A stretch of 64,000 nucleotides of DNA, taken from contig OU342634.1 in NCBI GenBank assembly GCA_910589415.1, positions 20,271,144 to 20,335,143 on the forward strand. Reading direction: 5' to 3'. The stretch comes from Malachius bipustulatus. Taxonomy: Eukaryota > Arthropoda > Insecta > Coleoptera > Melyridae. Each line of letters starts with the position of its first letter. Position 1 is the stretch's first letter. Both the position numbers and the translations under genes were made by a program. Below the pieces are notes generated by a model, which worked only from the letters and a program-made list of their open reading frames with translations, ran no database searches and had not been told where the DNA came from. This document shows, piece by piece, positions 1-12,420 of the stretch.

Positions 1-260
1 GACCTAGGATAAGGACGTTGTCATGCGACAGCAGGAGAGATGCAGCAGGATTCCTGACCAGCCGCAACGTTTGCGAATGGAGAGTAGGTTACTACGTGTG
101 CAAAACTCCGATCTCTGGCGAACGCGAGTCGCGAAGAAACGGTATATGCGATTTGGCGTTTTGCTCGACACGCATTCTATGTTTTCCTGCCGAGGAAAGT
201 GGATGTGGCTGTCTATTGTGCGAATAGTTTTCGCGAGTTCGCGATGTTTCTGCTTTTCCA
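1..260. other. GC- and CpG-rich patch at the left edge
   Basis: This patch is clearly richer in G, C and CpG than the following 40 kb, with several CG-containing words such as TCGCGAGTTCGCG near 232. Short open frames exist on both strands but none has a recognisable domain. It could be the edge of an exon or CpG-containing promoter of a gene to the left, or the end of a mobile element. I cannot decide between these. Confidence 0.3.
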
Positions 261-1737
261 AAGTTGAAGTCTTCTACAGTTTTTTGGCTACAGGAAATTT
301 AATTGTGATTTTAGGGAACATCCAAGAATCCTGCAAATTCGTGATTGAGAATTACTGAAAGAAAATCGGAAAATTGCTAGAAAGTCGCTTGCTTCATCTA
401 TCTCATTGTTGTATTAGTACCGTGCCTATAGGTACCAACTTCTGGAAATCCTCAAAAATGTATCCTCAAAAAAGTGGATGTGCGAATAAACAATTCCTGA
501 GGATGTAGTTTTCCTGATATTATCGAAATATGGTCATGATTCCATCAAAGATGGAGATTCTCGGGAGTGTATTTTCTTAGTGTATTATTGTGGAAACAAG
601 TTTTTATATAGATTAGATTTTACTAAAAAAATTAACAGATCCTGCGGATAATTTTTTTTGTTTTTGTTGGTGAAATCGTGAATAAACCTAAATTTTTACA
701 TCCACGCTCTTCCGTATTCGAATCATTTATTTATAGGTATAGGTAGAAGATGGATGTACATACCTACTATAATAATCGGAAATTGGAAAAGGTTCCAGGA
801 ATCATGGAGGGATTCAGTATTTTCTGCAAAAAATAAAATGTGCATCTAATAACAATTATTATTTATTATTGTGATCGTGCGTAGTGAAGTCATGTGACTT
901 AAGTAGTCATGACTTATCTAGACATGAAATTGATTGGGCGATTTTTCTCGGAGAATTGAGCATCATATAGGTTTGCACAGAAAGCGTTGCCATACCAATT
1001 CCCTTAAGTGAAAATTGTGCAGTGGGATTTTAGATAAACTTGAAATCCTGACATCTTAAAAAATTAAGACTATAAAATGAAAACAAAAAAAATTTATCGG
1101 AAGAAAATTGTTTCGCGAAAAAAAATTATGAAGGAGAAAATTAACTTTTTTTCGGCCTGCTTTTCTATATTTTTGCAATCTAAATTATGAGGAGTGAGCT
1201 CGGGAGTGAGATAATGTATGTATTACGTTTTTATGAGGATTTCCCCCCCTTCATCTAGTTGTTTCTCCTGAAAGTTCAAAATTAATTCAGATATCAGATA
1301 TGATTTGTCCGTTTTCCTTTAAAAATTGTTTCGCGAGTCCTTGATTCGAAAATCATGACTGTTTTGGCCTGCTTTTCGCTATTTTTTGCATACAAAATCA
1401 AGTAGGAAACACCTGAAACTGCCAATTTGACCCTTTCTCGCTATTTTCGCAAGAAATTCAGGTAGACTGATATGACTTTTGCCCTGTTATACTATTTTCG
1501 TTCATCTAAAGCTTCAAATCGTATGAAAAAGTTCAACAATCAACTTTTAGTGTATTTTTTAACAAAAAATACACTATTGAGGACGACATCACTTTTCGAA
1601 AATCACCCAAACTCATCAAATGTCCACCGATCATGACCCCCAGATCACGAAAAAGTGGTTTTCCAAAATTCACCTGCCCACGATATATATATATATATTT
1701 ATATATATATATATATATTTCTCCAAAATCGCGAAAT
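261..1737. other. AT-rich non-coding stretch with a TA microsatellite
   Basis: No coding region is supported here. The only distinct structure is an alternating TA tract at about 1684-1719, interrupted by a TTT. The rest is AT-rich unique-looking sequence. Confidence 0.6.
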
Positions 1738-3150
1738 TTCGATTTTAAAAACGCTCCTGTGGCTTTATCTTTTAAGATTAGTGAACGAAATTTTGGGTCC
1801 TTGTAAAATTTGGGAATGACGTTGGATTTTCGTTGAAAAACTTTCCAAAAGTCCCATCACTTCTACAGGGTGTCCCTTCAAAATTCCAGGTATCCGGTTT
1901 TTGTCATCTCATTTCAGGTCGCAGTTTTGAATCTAGGAGGCTGAAATTTTTGTGGGAGTAAGATATCTATAAAAACTGGTCTGGTATTGTACTTGAGCAA
2001 AATCGGCCGAGCCGTTTCAAAATGGCGGCCATTTTAATTTTTGGAAAAAGGACTATTTTTTGAACCCCTGTATAAGCTAGATAGAAAAAGAGTTTTATAT
2101 CAAATTCACAATATTGGAAGTAAATGACTTGAAATTTAATTTCATGCAACAAAATTTGCATTTTTCCTATTAATAAGCCAGTGGCGTGGGTAGGAAAAGG
2201 GTAAAAATGGCTAAATTTCTCCAACAATTTATGAGCACATTTTTGAAGTAATTAAACTGAAATTTTTACAGTAGACAACTATACTAATAGACTTCAACCC
2301 TTGAGAATTTCAAAAAGTAAATAAGAAAAATGGCGGAGATATTCGATTTTTTTTTACATGATGTTTTTTTTAAATTAATTTCTCTAAATTTTTAAAAACG
2401 CTCCTGTAGCTTCATCTTTCAAGATTAATGAACGAAATTTTTTACTCTTATAAACCTTAGGGCTGACGTTTGATTTTCGTAAAAAACATTTTCCTAGAGT
2501 TGTGTTACTTCTACAGGATGTCCCTCCGAATTTCAGAAAAAAAAACCGTCCGTGAGGCACGGTTTCTGGTCGAAGTTTTCAATCTAGAGCGCTGAAATTT
2601 TTTTGGTAGTAAGATACCCTCAAGTAGTCGTCTGGTACTGTATTTGAGTAAAATAGGTAAAGACATTCCAAAATGGCGGCCTTTTCAATTTTTGGAAAAT
2701 GGCTAGATTTTGAACCCCTAAATAGGCAAGATCAAAAACTTTTAAACAAAATTAACAAGATTGGAATAAACTTATTTGAAATTTGAGCTAATGCAATACA
2801 ATTTGCATCATTTCTATTAATAAGCCAGAGGCGTGGGTAGGAAAAGGGTAAAAATGTCTACATTTCTATAAACATTCATGAGCTTATTTTTGAAGGAATA
2901 GAACGGAAATTTTGATAGTAGACAACTATACTAATAGCATTTAACCTTCAAAAATTTCAAGAAGCAAATATAAAAATGGCGGAGATATATTCGAATATTT
3001 ATAAATGATGTTTATTCCTCTAAAATTTCAAACTTTCGGTTTTCAAAACTCTCCTTTCAGTTTTTTCCGAATTTATTAAAGGTAGTGTAAAAAATAGTAT
3101 TTTTCAAGTAAAGTTAGCCAGTGGCGGGCATAGGAAAAGGGACAAAATTG
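1738..3150 (+). repeat. Diverged tandem duplication, about 650-bp unit, two copies plus a partial third
   Basis: Copy 1 starts near 1738 with a motif reading TTTTAAAAACGCTCCTGTGG. Copy 2 starts near 2390 with the same motif and one change. Both then share, in the same order, a TACAGG(G/A)TGTCCC word (1864 and 2512), a CAAAATGGCGGCC word (about 2020 and 2672), AATAAGCCAG-GGCGTGGGTAGG (about 2172 and 2820), and GTAGACAACTATACTAATAG (about 2271 and 2920). A more degenerate third copy follows to about 3150 (GCCAGTGGCGGGCATAGG at 3118). Many indels and substitutions show it is old. A related sequence sits in inverted orientation at 51490-51835, so the unit is a dispersed repeat and not a purely local duplication. 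No long ORF survives. Confidence 0.8.
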
Positions 3151-5790
3151 TAAAATTTTGCCAATTTTTTTGATTTTTAAATTTAAAAATCCGATCTAAG
3201 GCACGTGTTGAAACGAAATGAAATGAAATTATCACAGAAAATTTTTCACATTAAAGCACTACGCTAACATGACATGACTGTGGAAAATTTCAGAAAGCCA
3301 ATAATTTAAAAAGCGGTGAAAATATTCATAATTGAATCGCATAAAAATACACTATTTCTGCGATTGATGCGCAAGAAGGTTTTTTTATATGAAATTGGAT
3401 TTCGCGGATTTTTAATTTAGAAACACATCGACGTTTCAAATCCTGACCAGAAAATCTGGTAGCTATATCCAATGAAAAATTGAAAATTCAAGTTGCTTAC
3501 AAGTCAATAGGAAATCAATAAATGCCAACAAGAAAGGTTTTTCGAATTGTGAATTCTTATTTCATTGTCATAGTTACTGACGTTTCGGATCTTTATCAGA
3601 AAAGTAGTAACATGAAATGAAAATTGGAAAATTGAATACTGGAAGAAAAAACAAAGTATTTTTCCATCTGCATGCTTGTCCGATATTTTTTTTCAACATA
3701 ATTTCACTTATGATAAAATCGATTGTTTTGATCGACCTCATCATTACTTTGCAAAAAAAATCCTCAAAATTGGAAAAATCAGCTTCATTTGGCCCGATAT
3801 TTTTGAAAAAAAATTGTAGAAAAAATTCGTCTAACCGTTACGGCTAAACTCGAGTTACAAACGTTTTTCTTTATAAAAAATTGTATGTACCTATATTTTC
3901 TTTGATACGTGGGAGCGTTTGATAATAAATAACTTCGAAAAATATTTCTTGCATTCTTGTGAATTTCTGATATGCAGTATCGCAAAAAGTTCGCATCAGA
4001 CTATGGGAAAGTGTTTTTTTTTCAATCTTTTTTTGTCAAAACTTTTTGTCATGAGTTTGTACTTTTCAAAGGATTAAATTTGAGCACATTAGAACTAGAA
4101 CTTTTGGTTCCAGAGAAAATGACGCTTATCAAAACTTCAAAATTACAAGAAAATATAATAATTTGAAAATAGAATGTGTTTTGAGGGAAATTTGGTAAAA
4201 TTCGTTAGATATTCACCAAATGTAGTTATGAATAAAATGATTTTTTTTTTATACAGGTGACAAATTTATGACAAAAAAATATAGTAGATTAGTAGCTATA
4301 TAGTTTTTGAAACAAGTAACCAAAACGACTTAAGTACTTTTCCCAACTTTTAACATATTAACAAATTTGAGACTTATTGGAAGGTTGATAATAATAGAAG
4401 CAACCCTTTTCTTCCTGATAAAAGATATTATGAGTTGTTATCACGTTGGCTATTTTGACGATTTATAATTTAAATTTTATGGAAAAGCTTAAAAGCGTTT
4501 TTAGCCTTCCATAAAACATTCTAAAACTGCAGCTGCACAACAATCGCGGTAGATATCTGTCGAGCTTTAACCCTTTGAAATTTCAATTTTTAAAAACCAT
4601 CTTGCAGCCCTACCTATTCATCTATTGTAATTTTTTATGATACTTTCGCCCTCATTTCTTAGAAAAATCTCGTCATCACCTACAAGTTTGCCCATAGAAT
4701 CGCTTTATTGCATCAAAAAGATGCCAAACTGAGGTAAAGGGTTCGTTTGTGTCCTTGGAATTCAGTTGCAAGTTGTATGGACTGCATTACGCCATAAAAC
4801 TAGATAGCATCCGCACTATAATGGCTAAAAAGCAGCCTTTAAAAATTGGCAGAACAGATAAAAGAGTTAAAAAGAGTTGAATTCCTGGTAAACCTTCCCA
4901 AGCCTAACAATTAACATTGCATCCCCTTGACGTTTAATTTTATAGCTCTAAATTCACCAGTGAGAAACCCTTTTTTATTGTTGCCAAATGTATTTTACAA
5001 AACGGCGACAAAGTTGACCGCCGGGTTTTATGGGGTCACCTTTGTATTTTAAAGGGTGTTTATAACTTCGGTATACTTTGTGGTTTTTACGACTTTTATA
5101 GGTTTATTTTTAGGACTTTTTTTTTTTTTTCTAGAGATCAGCAAATGTTCAATTTTATTTACTTGGCGTTTATACTTTTAATAATTTGTTTTATTATTCT
5201 CGTGAATATGAGTAAAAAATTACATCTTCAACTGACTTATTTCGTTATTATTTGAATTATATTTAAAAAAAATTACACACTTGACTGAAAACAGGGAGTG
5301 ATTATTTATACGGGTAATTTTATCAATGCAAGGGTGCTTGAATTAGAGAGCACATTACGATTATAGGAACTTTCAAAAAGTTTACTATCAAAATCATCAT
5401 GCAACTCACTGCATGACTCCTTCAAGCCGTTTTTAGAACAAGGCATAACAGTATTACCATTATCCACATAACGGTTCCAGAAGGCCATGTTGGATGCAAC
5501 ACAACACGTCTAATATTAGGATGGGTCGTTAACCTTAGAGCTAGTATTGATGTTAATTGCTAAAGAGGTGAAGAGGAGACTTGAAAAGTCAACCGGGCTA
5601 GTTTGTGCCCTAAGTCATTGCTTCATTATGTCAGAAGAAAGTAGAATTAAAATATTTGATATAAATTTACCTTTTCTTCTTCTAATTATTATTACATACT
5701 TTCTATTTAACGTTAGTGAAAAAAATAAACAAAAATTTTACATTTAGTACTCAATTACATATACCCATCTCATGTTATTGCCTATAAACT
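3151..5790. other. AT-rich non-coding stretch, nothing recognised
   Basis: Very AT-rich with homopolymer runs. The open frames are short and have no recognisable domain, signal peptide or flanking gene structure. I see no RNA gene and no clear repeat. Confidence 0.55.
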
Positions 5791-5793
5791 ATA

Positions 5794-6371
5794 CAGGATG
5801 TTCCTAAATACCAGGTAGATACGAAAGGAGGCAATTCTTTGGCTTATTATATTATGCTTAAAATTCATATAAAAATAGGTCCGCAACAGCTTCGTCACCG
5901 ATCTACAGAGTGTTGAAATTTTAAGATTTTTCTTTTCTTTATAGCTTCTTGAGGTTTATAGCTTCATCCCAGCTTTAATTTTTAACAGGCAGTGACGGCG
6001 AAACTATCAAAATTAATGGAAACGATAAATTATCCCAAAAAGTCAGAACTTTTTGCCATTTTAAAAATTTTAATTTCTTATTTGAATTTGAATTTATAGG
6101 AGAAAAAAAGTTTCTAATAAAACAGAAAATTCATGTTGTGCTTTAGAATCAAACAGCGGCGTATCACAAGAAAAGTTCGGGGGAGAAATGGAGGCGAAAT
6201 GGGAGAAATTCAGGAAAAAAATCTTTCTATAAATTCTCACAGCCGTTTGTCATAGCCAATAATGTAAGCCCTGTATTTAAAATTTGAGGTAAATATCTCA
6301 AAAACTATGGGAGATATTAAGAAAATTTAATTTCAATACCCTGCGTAGATCGGTAACGAAGCGTTCTTGTA
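5794..6371. repeat. Imperfect inverted repeat, probable old non-autonomous element
   Basis: The left side begins with an end-like TATACAGGATGTTCC. Sequence at about 5881-5925 (CAACAGCTTCGTCACCGATCTACAG) is matched in inverted orientation at about 6325-6370 (CTGCGTAGATCGGTAACGAAGCG). The arms are diverged and the outer boundary on the right is unclear. No coding capacity is seen. Confidence 0.5.
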
Positions 6372-6924
6372 TTTATTTAGAAACACGAACGTATATCTGT
6401 GATCTTTTGTACTTATGTTTTAATCTTTAATTATTTTATATTTTACTTCTTATCAATAAATATAGTGATCAAGGGACTAACCAGTTCCAAAACGTTTAAA
6501 TTAAAAAACTATTAAAGTCTAAAACCAAGAAACTATTCAAAATATCCCCATTCAATATAACTGCGTGTATCCCCATCCCATTTTTTAATTGCTAGATGGG
6601 TCGTAAAGCTTTTGGAGTATGGTCGTCAGAATTGTTAATTATGCCTTCATTTCAAATAATTAAATTTTAGAAACTTCTCAAAATTGACCATTTTAATGGT
6701 TAAGAATATGTTTTACTCATTATTGTGGTTATCATAGTTTTTACCACTAAGTATACCATTTCATCAATAATTAGGGAAGTATAAAGATGTATTAGTCAAT
6801 AATTTTATTCTTTTCATCCGGACGACAGAAAAAAATCAACAAAAGTGAGAAGAGACATTCTTCCAGCAGCTGATGATAACCTCCGTCATCGTAGCAGAGC
6901 AGGTTATCCAAAATTCATATTTAT
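6372..6924. other. AT-rich non-coding stretch, nothing recognised
   Basis: No supported coding, RNA or repeat feature. Confidence 0.5.
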
Positions 6925-7290
6925 AATAGTAGAATTATGTGCTATTTATGTGTGCAATTCATAATTATTTTTGAGCTCAAAATTTAAAAGTTTACTCAAA
7001 AATTAACATTTTTCAATGCTCTACCAACATGGCGTCACTCATCGCTTAAAGATGCAAAAAGTAAAAAATTCAAATACTTGCCTTTTAGAATTATGTGCTA
7101 TTTATGTACATAGGTCATAGGTACTTATATGTGCAATTCATAATTTTTGTGCTCCCATAGTTAACTGAAAAATTAATCTTCACGCTAGCAGAACATTGTC
7201 ATATGTTAATTTTTGAGAAAACTAAGAGAACACAAAAATTATGGATTGCACTCATAATAATTAGCACATAAATAGCACACGATTCTAAAA
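6925..7290. repeat. Cluster of direct and inverted copies of a short AT-rich unit
   Basis: The word TAGAATTATGTGCTATTTATG occurs directly at about 6931 and 7087, each followed by GTGCAATTCATAATT. The inverse, with AAAATTATGGATTGCA followed by TAGCACATAAATAGCACACGATTCTA, lies at about 7237-7288. This arrangement suggests an old foldback element with a duplicated arm. No ORF is associated. Confidence 0.6.
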
Positions 7291-7552
7291 TCACCAAACA
7301 CTCCTAAAGAGAAGTCAAAAAAATAAAAATAATTCTTCACATACATACCTTTTTTGTTTCAATAGGTACTATTTTTGCATTCATTTTATTTTTCTGCGGT
7401 GTTTTAATTTTTTGTTATTTATTACCATTTGCCATATCATTCGGGTAGGGATTAAATTTTTTTATAACTTCGACCGAAGAAAAGCAACAGAGGATAAGCT
7501 ACCTAGAACGTAATAAAAATTCTTTAAGATCTCGGTTTGTCGTTTCAACCGC

Positions 7553-7560
7553 TATAAAAG
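7553..7560 (+). promoter_or_regulatory. Candidate TATA box
   Basis: A perfect TATAAAAG lies in a locally less AT-rich setting. The expected start site would fall near 7583, which overlaps the ATG of the short ORF at 7581, so any transcript would have almost no leader. No clear initiator motif is present. This could be a chance match. Confidence 0.25.
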
Positions 7561-7580
7561 CGTTAGTTTGTATAGAATAG

Positions 7581-7814
7581 ATGAAGGCAAGGTTGGTGGC
7601 TGGTGCATTTTTAGTCGCGAGTTCTTTTATCGCTGCATTTCTTGTGCGACTCCGCCAGCCCTGCCCCCCTTTACCCCTTTCTCACCGCGGAGACGTGACT
7701 TCAGAACCCGCGCAAGACTCGCTAGCCAGCTTTGACTATTTTGTTCTTTTTTTACAAAGTTCAAGGCTCAACTCAAGTGTTGCTTTGCTAGAGCAAGAGC
7801 TAAATAGTAGATAG
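7581..7814 (+). CDS. Short hypothetical ORF with hydrophobic N-terminus, doubtful
   Basis: This is a 77-codon ATG-to-stop frame. Its first 25 residues (MKARLVAGAFLVASSFIAAF and onward) look like a signal peptide or membrane anchor, followed by a proline-rich stretch. It is in a patch of higher GC and CpG than its surroundings and sits about 20 bp after a TATAAAAG word. I recognise no family, and no poly(A) or splice structure confirms it. Chance ORFs of this size are expected in 64 kb, so the case rests only on the N-terminal hydrophobicity and the composition shift. Confidence 0.2.
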   Translation: MKARLVAGAFLVASSFIAAFLVRLRQPCPPLPLSHRGDVTSEPAQDSLASFDYFVLFLQSSRLNSSVALLEQELNSR

Positions 7815-7815
7815 A

Positions 7816-9048
7816 GCTAGATTATTACCGGGAAGGTAGATACAACCTCTCATGCTCCTTATACCTACGTCAATAAACTGGCAGTGACTACAAGAATCTG
7901 AGTACAGGTGCCAATTATAATTACACAATTATGGGATGATTTCTATTGGAGAGGTTACGAATTTTGAATTTTTTTTTTTTTGCTTTTCTTTGAAACTTGT
8001 TACAAGCTATAATTAAGCCACTGAAGATGTTTCATGTCCATGCTCCATACAACATTTCTTCTTTTTTAGTTTTTATTTCCTAACTTTGATAGCCCGGTCA
8101 GTAATTCAAAAACTTCCTAAACAATTTGAAAAAAACTTAATTCATCTGAATCTTGTTCCAATAAAAGACATACTATTATCTTAAGAAAGACAATGAATTA
8201 CCTACTTGAAAAAAATTCTGAGAAAGATCCATCCCATGGGGTATCCATATTTTTTCCATACTCGTCAGCAACCCACGACGGTCTCCCTATACCAATAAGT
8301 ACTCGAATAATACAGAAAACAATAATCAAAATATTGAACAGCAGAAAAAAGGCAAAAAAAAGAAGGCAAAATTTCTCAATTCCAATCATTATTGAGCATC
8401 AAAAAAATGTTACAATGACGACAAAATTAATTGTCATCAGAACGACTGTCATCATCGAGTAGACCGGAGACTTCAAAAGGAGAGTATGTACCCTTTATAT
8501 AAATAAACTATGACTAAATTATTGATAAATTTTGGTAGCTAAAGTCATTCACAGAAAAGTTAAGATGAAAAGTCATGACCACCTTGATGGACATTTTGTT
8601 CTGAACGTTTTCATGCTGTTATGTACTAGTGGTTTAAACATTGTAATAATATCTCCTTTATTCGGTTCGATTATCTCAACTTATCTTATGAGATATGGTA
8701 TGGCAAATTGACTTTGGGACACCCTGTATACTATCCTGCGATCCGGAATCCCTTTTGTGATTTCTTAATCTGATTTGGACATGCACGGAAGAAATGTTTT
8801 TCATAAACTTTTTTTGTTTCAACCTGTATAAGAGTGCAAAAATGATATTTCATGCTCAAATCTAATTGGTAATTAAAAACTTATTGATCACACGTTGCAA
8901 TATATCGTGATAATTTTCTGGAAAAATTTAGAATTATGACTGAATTAGGTATTCTCAGACTGATTACACTGAGCTCTCATTAAATAAGCTCTGAAAAGTA
9001 ATCATAATCCCACTTCTGAATTTATTTTTATCATCCATTCTTTAGCTC
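7816..9048. other. AT-rich non-coding stretch with one element-end motif
   Basis: No gene is supported. An isolated GGGACACCCTGTATA at about 8717-8730 matches the inverse of the CAGGGTGTCCC end motif found elsewhere in the window, and probably marks a truncated mobile-element end. Confidence 0.5.
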
Positions 9049-9288
9049 AGTGAAGTTGGCACCCCTAAGTGCGAATTTTTGTAAAATTCAAACGGAATTC
9101 GTTTGTCCACCGTTTGTTCAACCAAAATTTTCGTTTGTCCACCCTCAAAAAAATAAAATAAGATTTTTTTAAATTTTACCTTATTTTTTTAAAGGATGGA
9201 CAAACGAAATTTTTTTTTCGACAATCGTGGACAAACGAATGCCGTCTAAATTTTACAAATATTCGCATTTAGGGGTGCCAACTTCACT
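9049..9288. mobile_element. MITE-like foldback element, 240 bp
   Basis: The left arm starts AGTGAAGTTGGCACCCCTAA. The right arm ends with its complement, TTAGGGGTGCCAACTTCACT. The arms extend about 65 bp inwards through words containing CGTTTGTCCAC, and the centre is an AT-rich loop near 9150-9180. It has no coding capacity, consistent with a non-autonomous DNA transposon. No clear target-site duplication was found, so the family is unassigned. Confidence 0.8.
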
Positions 9289-9480
9289 AAGTTCCTTTCA
9301 CTTAATATTTTTTATTTTATTTTATTTTCTATCTGCACTCTGCTCGTAAGCGTAAGCCTATAATCAAAATTTCAATATCCATTATACATTCTATTTGATT
9401 ACATAATAATTATTACCTAACATAATTCTCACTGGAAACAGATTTAAAATATTTAGGTAATATTATAGGACATATGATAT

Positions 9481-9990
9481 CTGACAGACAATCAAAAGTG
9501 TCGGAAACAAAAGACCTAACAGTAGATCGCCAACTGGCGAACCTGACCTACTTTTATCTCAACAAACATCCCGTCAGAATCAATAATACTTGAGACGTAA
9601 AGGGTTATAGAAGGAAAAAGGAATTCGCTCATCATCCCTAAGAAAGGGTTGCGCAACCAATCCAGGTCAAGACATGCCGCCTCACAGGTGCATCTGGCAT
9701 AATTACTTACATCAACTCAGCAGACTGCGGACTCCTTCCCTTCCTTTGCTACCCTCCATCCTGCGACCCTCAAGCACCTGCTTTGAGGGGAGCCTGCAGT
9801 GATGTCGGCTCGTGAGAACAGTGGATTTTTCAAGGAAAGTTACTCCTCTCATTGTAACATTATTATATATGTATGTTGTATGTACCATATATATTGTAAT
9901 ATCAGTTATTCCATTTCCGTGGTGAGCGTAGTAGATGGTCGTGCTCCATACTGTTGGAACCTTATATCTTCAGCAGGAGGAAATTCACTT
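9481..9990. other. GC-richer island, possible transposon fragment
   Basis: About 9520-9830 departs from the AT-rich background with words such as GATCGCCAACTGGCGAAC and GACCCTCAAGCACCTGC. It lacks a long ORF on either strand. The base composition resembles an inserted mobile-element end or an exon, but no diagnostic motif was found. Flanking sequence returns sharply to AT-rich DNA. Confidence 0.3.
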
Positions 9991-12386
9991 TAATGTCTGC
10001 AAAAAAAAAAGAAAAATGTTTAAACTTCTGGAATAGTAATATATTATGTATATAGTTAATAAGTTAACTTAAAGAAGCTCGTTAATTTGAAATTGTATGA
10101 AATTAAATTTTTTATCGCAAATAAAACTGATTGTATTAAAATAGGCAACGTTGCAGAATAGTCTCCATCTGCCCTCTGTCTGGTGTTCTTTTTAACCCTT
10201 TTACTATCTAGGAAGAATGGCGGCTTGTGGGAACTCACCTATAATCACAGTTTCTACCTGCTTCCTTGCCGATCTCCGCCTATCTAGACAGTGATTTTTA
10301 GAATTTTTTCTGCTCCAAGGGAGCTAATTTAATATAATCAGGTAAAATGAGCCAACCTCCAGAGCTATAAAAAACAAACCCTAAATTAATAGCATCTTAG
10401 ATCTTAATAATGAATTGTTTTAATTTTTCCATATTGGAGATGCATTAATTAAATTACCTATTTGGCTGATTTGTAGGAGGTGCCTAGAAAAAATGCACCT
10501 ACAAGTTTTTTTTTCTTATTTCAAGTATCTTATATTTTCATTTTGTAATTTCATTGCAATCATTACGAAAAACGCCAACGATCGGGCAACGGGTCTCAAA
10601 AAAACAATTTAAAAAAAGTATTTTCTTATGAAAACAACTTTTCTCTGGTATCTGGAAGTCGGGCTTATTAAAGAACCGAATATTACAGTCTAGGCAGTAA
10701 TTTTCAAGAAAAATTTTCACCCCCTCGCTTCTTATTTGTGAAATTTTCAGAAAAAAATTCAATGTCTTCAGAGTGGGACGTAATTTTGTGTGAGCGTAAC
10801 TGCACTGTTATACGAATGGAAACAACAATACAGTTTCAAAAAATTGTCAGTAACGCTCAGAAGTAATGTTTTGATCATGTTTGAACCCTTATATTTTGAT
10901 AATGGAAAGTCGCGCAACAAAATAGATTTTAATTCTGGAATTTCCATAGCCCAATGATTCCTCGAGAGAGTTTACAAAGCCGTATCAAGAAAATTGAATT
11001 TCCGCAAATTTGCATTTCTCTACCACTTGGTCGGTTTTTGTCATAATTATTAATAATCTCACGCTCTAGGCATCATTTGTGTTTTAGGTTTTGACGTTAT
11101 GACATGGAACAATAACGCGAAAAAGGCTCAAAAACAGGGATAGCTGGATTATAAAATTGAACCTATTATTATTGAAATACATACTTGAAATAATTATTAT
11201 TATAGTTAAGAAAAATACTATACGCAAATCGTAGTAATCTGAAAGAAATCTTTTGTTTTGTATAAGTAAGTAAGTCTCAAAGGTCTATTGCTTGGTTCAC
11301 TCACGCATGCTCTTATAGAGGGTAAGTTTTTTAAAGTGCTAAAATGCCTTATCTCGAAAACGATTTCAAATATTTTCATGAAATTTCATTTTGCATGAAA
11401 TTTTGATCACTTTTAGTAAATAAAATGTTTGACATATTTACGATATTTTTTTTCCTCCATCCCCTTTTAAGGGGTGGGCTGTAATTTTGAATAAGGCTGA
11501 AAATACGTAGGAAATTGCTTTCCTCTTCCCCCCCTCCTTGTAAGTGTGGCGGGGATACATTTTAAATTTTAGTTAGGAAACCTTGGTTTTTTTGGTAGAT
11601 TCGGATTTTACGACTAATAATAATATTTCGATATATGATAGAAGGCGGTGTAATTGACAATTTTTTTTCGCTTTGTCTTATTTGAACTAAACTGAACGAA
11701 AAAGATCCATCAAATCACAAAAAAATATTTAGATAAAACTGAATCTGCAATATAAGTAATATAAGTAGTATAATATAAGCAATATAAGTAATAAAAGTTT
11801 TCTCTAAAAGTACACCATGCATTGCAGATATTCTGTTTCAGTTTTTACCCCACACATTTTCCAGTCATGCAAACTAATCAGTGAACTATGAATACACTGA
11901 AACTTCTAAGTTTTCACCGTGAGTCAGTAATAAAACCCGAGGAATTTGATCCCTTGAGCATCCCTTCATGTTATAAACAAGAAAAGCCCATATGTGCTTT
12001 TAACTTTCTGGTGTCAGTTTTTGTGTGGCGTAGGAACGTATTAACTTTACGAAAATGTTTGTCATTTTAAGGTGAAGTCTTTTGTTTGATTGCAATAAAA
12101 GCTAAAAATATCTTCGGTGATGATTTACATGAGAGAGTTTTGACGATTTATCTTATTTAGATCATAATAAAAAAAGTTCTTACAAAATCAGAAAATATTT
12201 ATTTATTTTTAATTAAATAAAATAATATTTATTTGACGTCAGTAAGAGTATAGTGTCTATAAGTTGTTACTTCTCTTATATTTTAGCGCACTTTTTTTTA
12301 ATTGTACCATTTTGAAGAACGTAATCAAAATAAAAATAAAAAGTAGTTAAAAGACATTTTCTATGTAGTTCTCCGAACTTATGACG
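9991..12386. other. AT-rich non-coding stretch, nothing recognised
   Basis: No convincing coding or RNA feature. A short direct repeat of ATATAAGTA-type words lies at about 11750-11800. Confidence 0.5.
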
Positions 12387-12420
12387 TATAAAAGAACATA
12401 AGCAGCATCTTCAGAGTCAG
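12387..12420 (+). promoter_or_regulatory. Candidate core promoter: TATA box plus initiator
   Basis: TATAAAAG at 12387-12394 is followed by TCAG at 12417-12420. The A of this arthropod-type initiator lies about 31 bp after the first T of the TATA box, which is the canonical spacing. No coding frame follows: the first downstream ATGs are closed within a few codons. If real it would drive a spliced or non-coding transcript. Confidence 0.3.
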
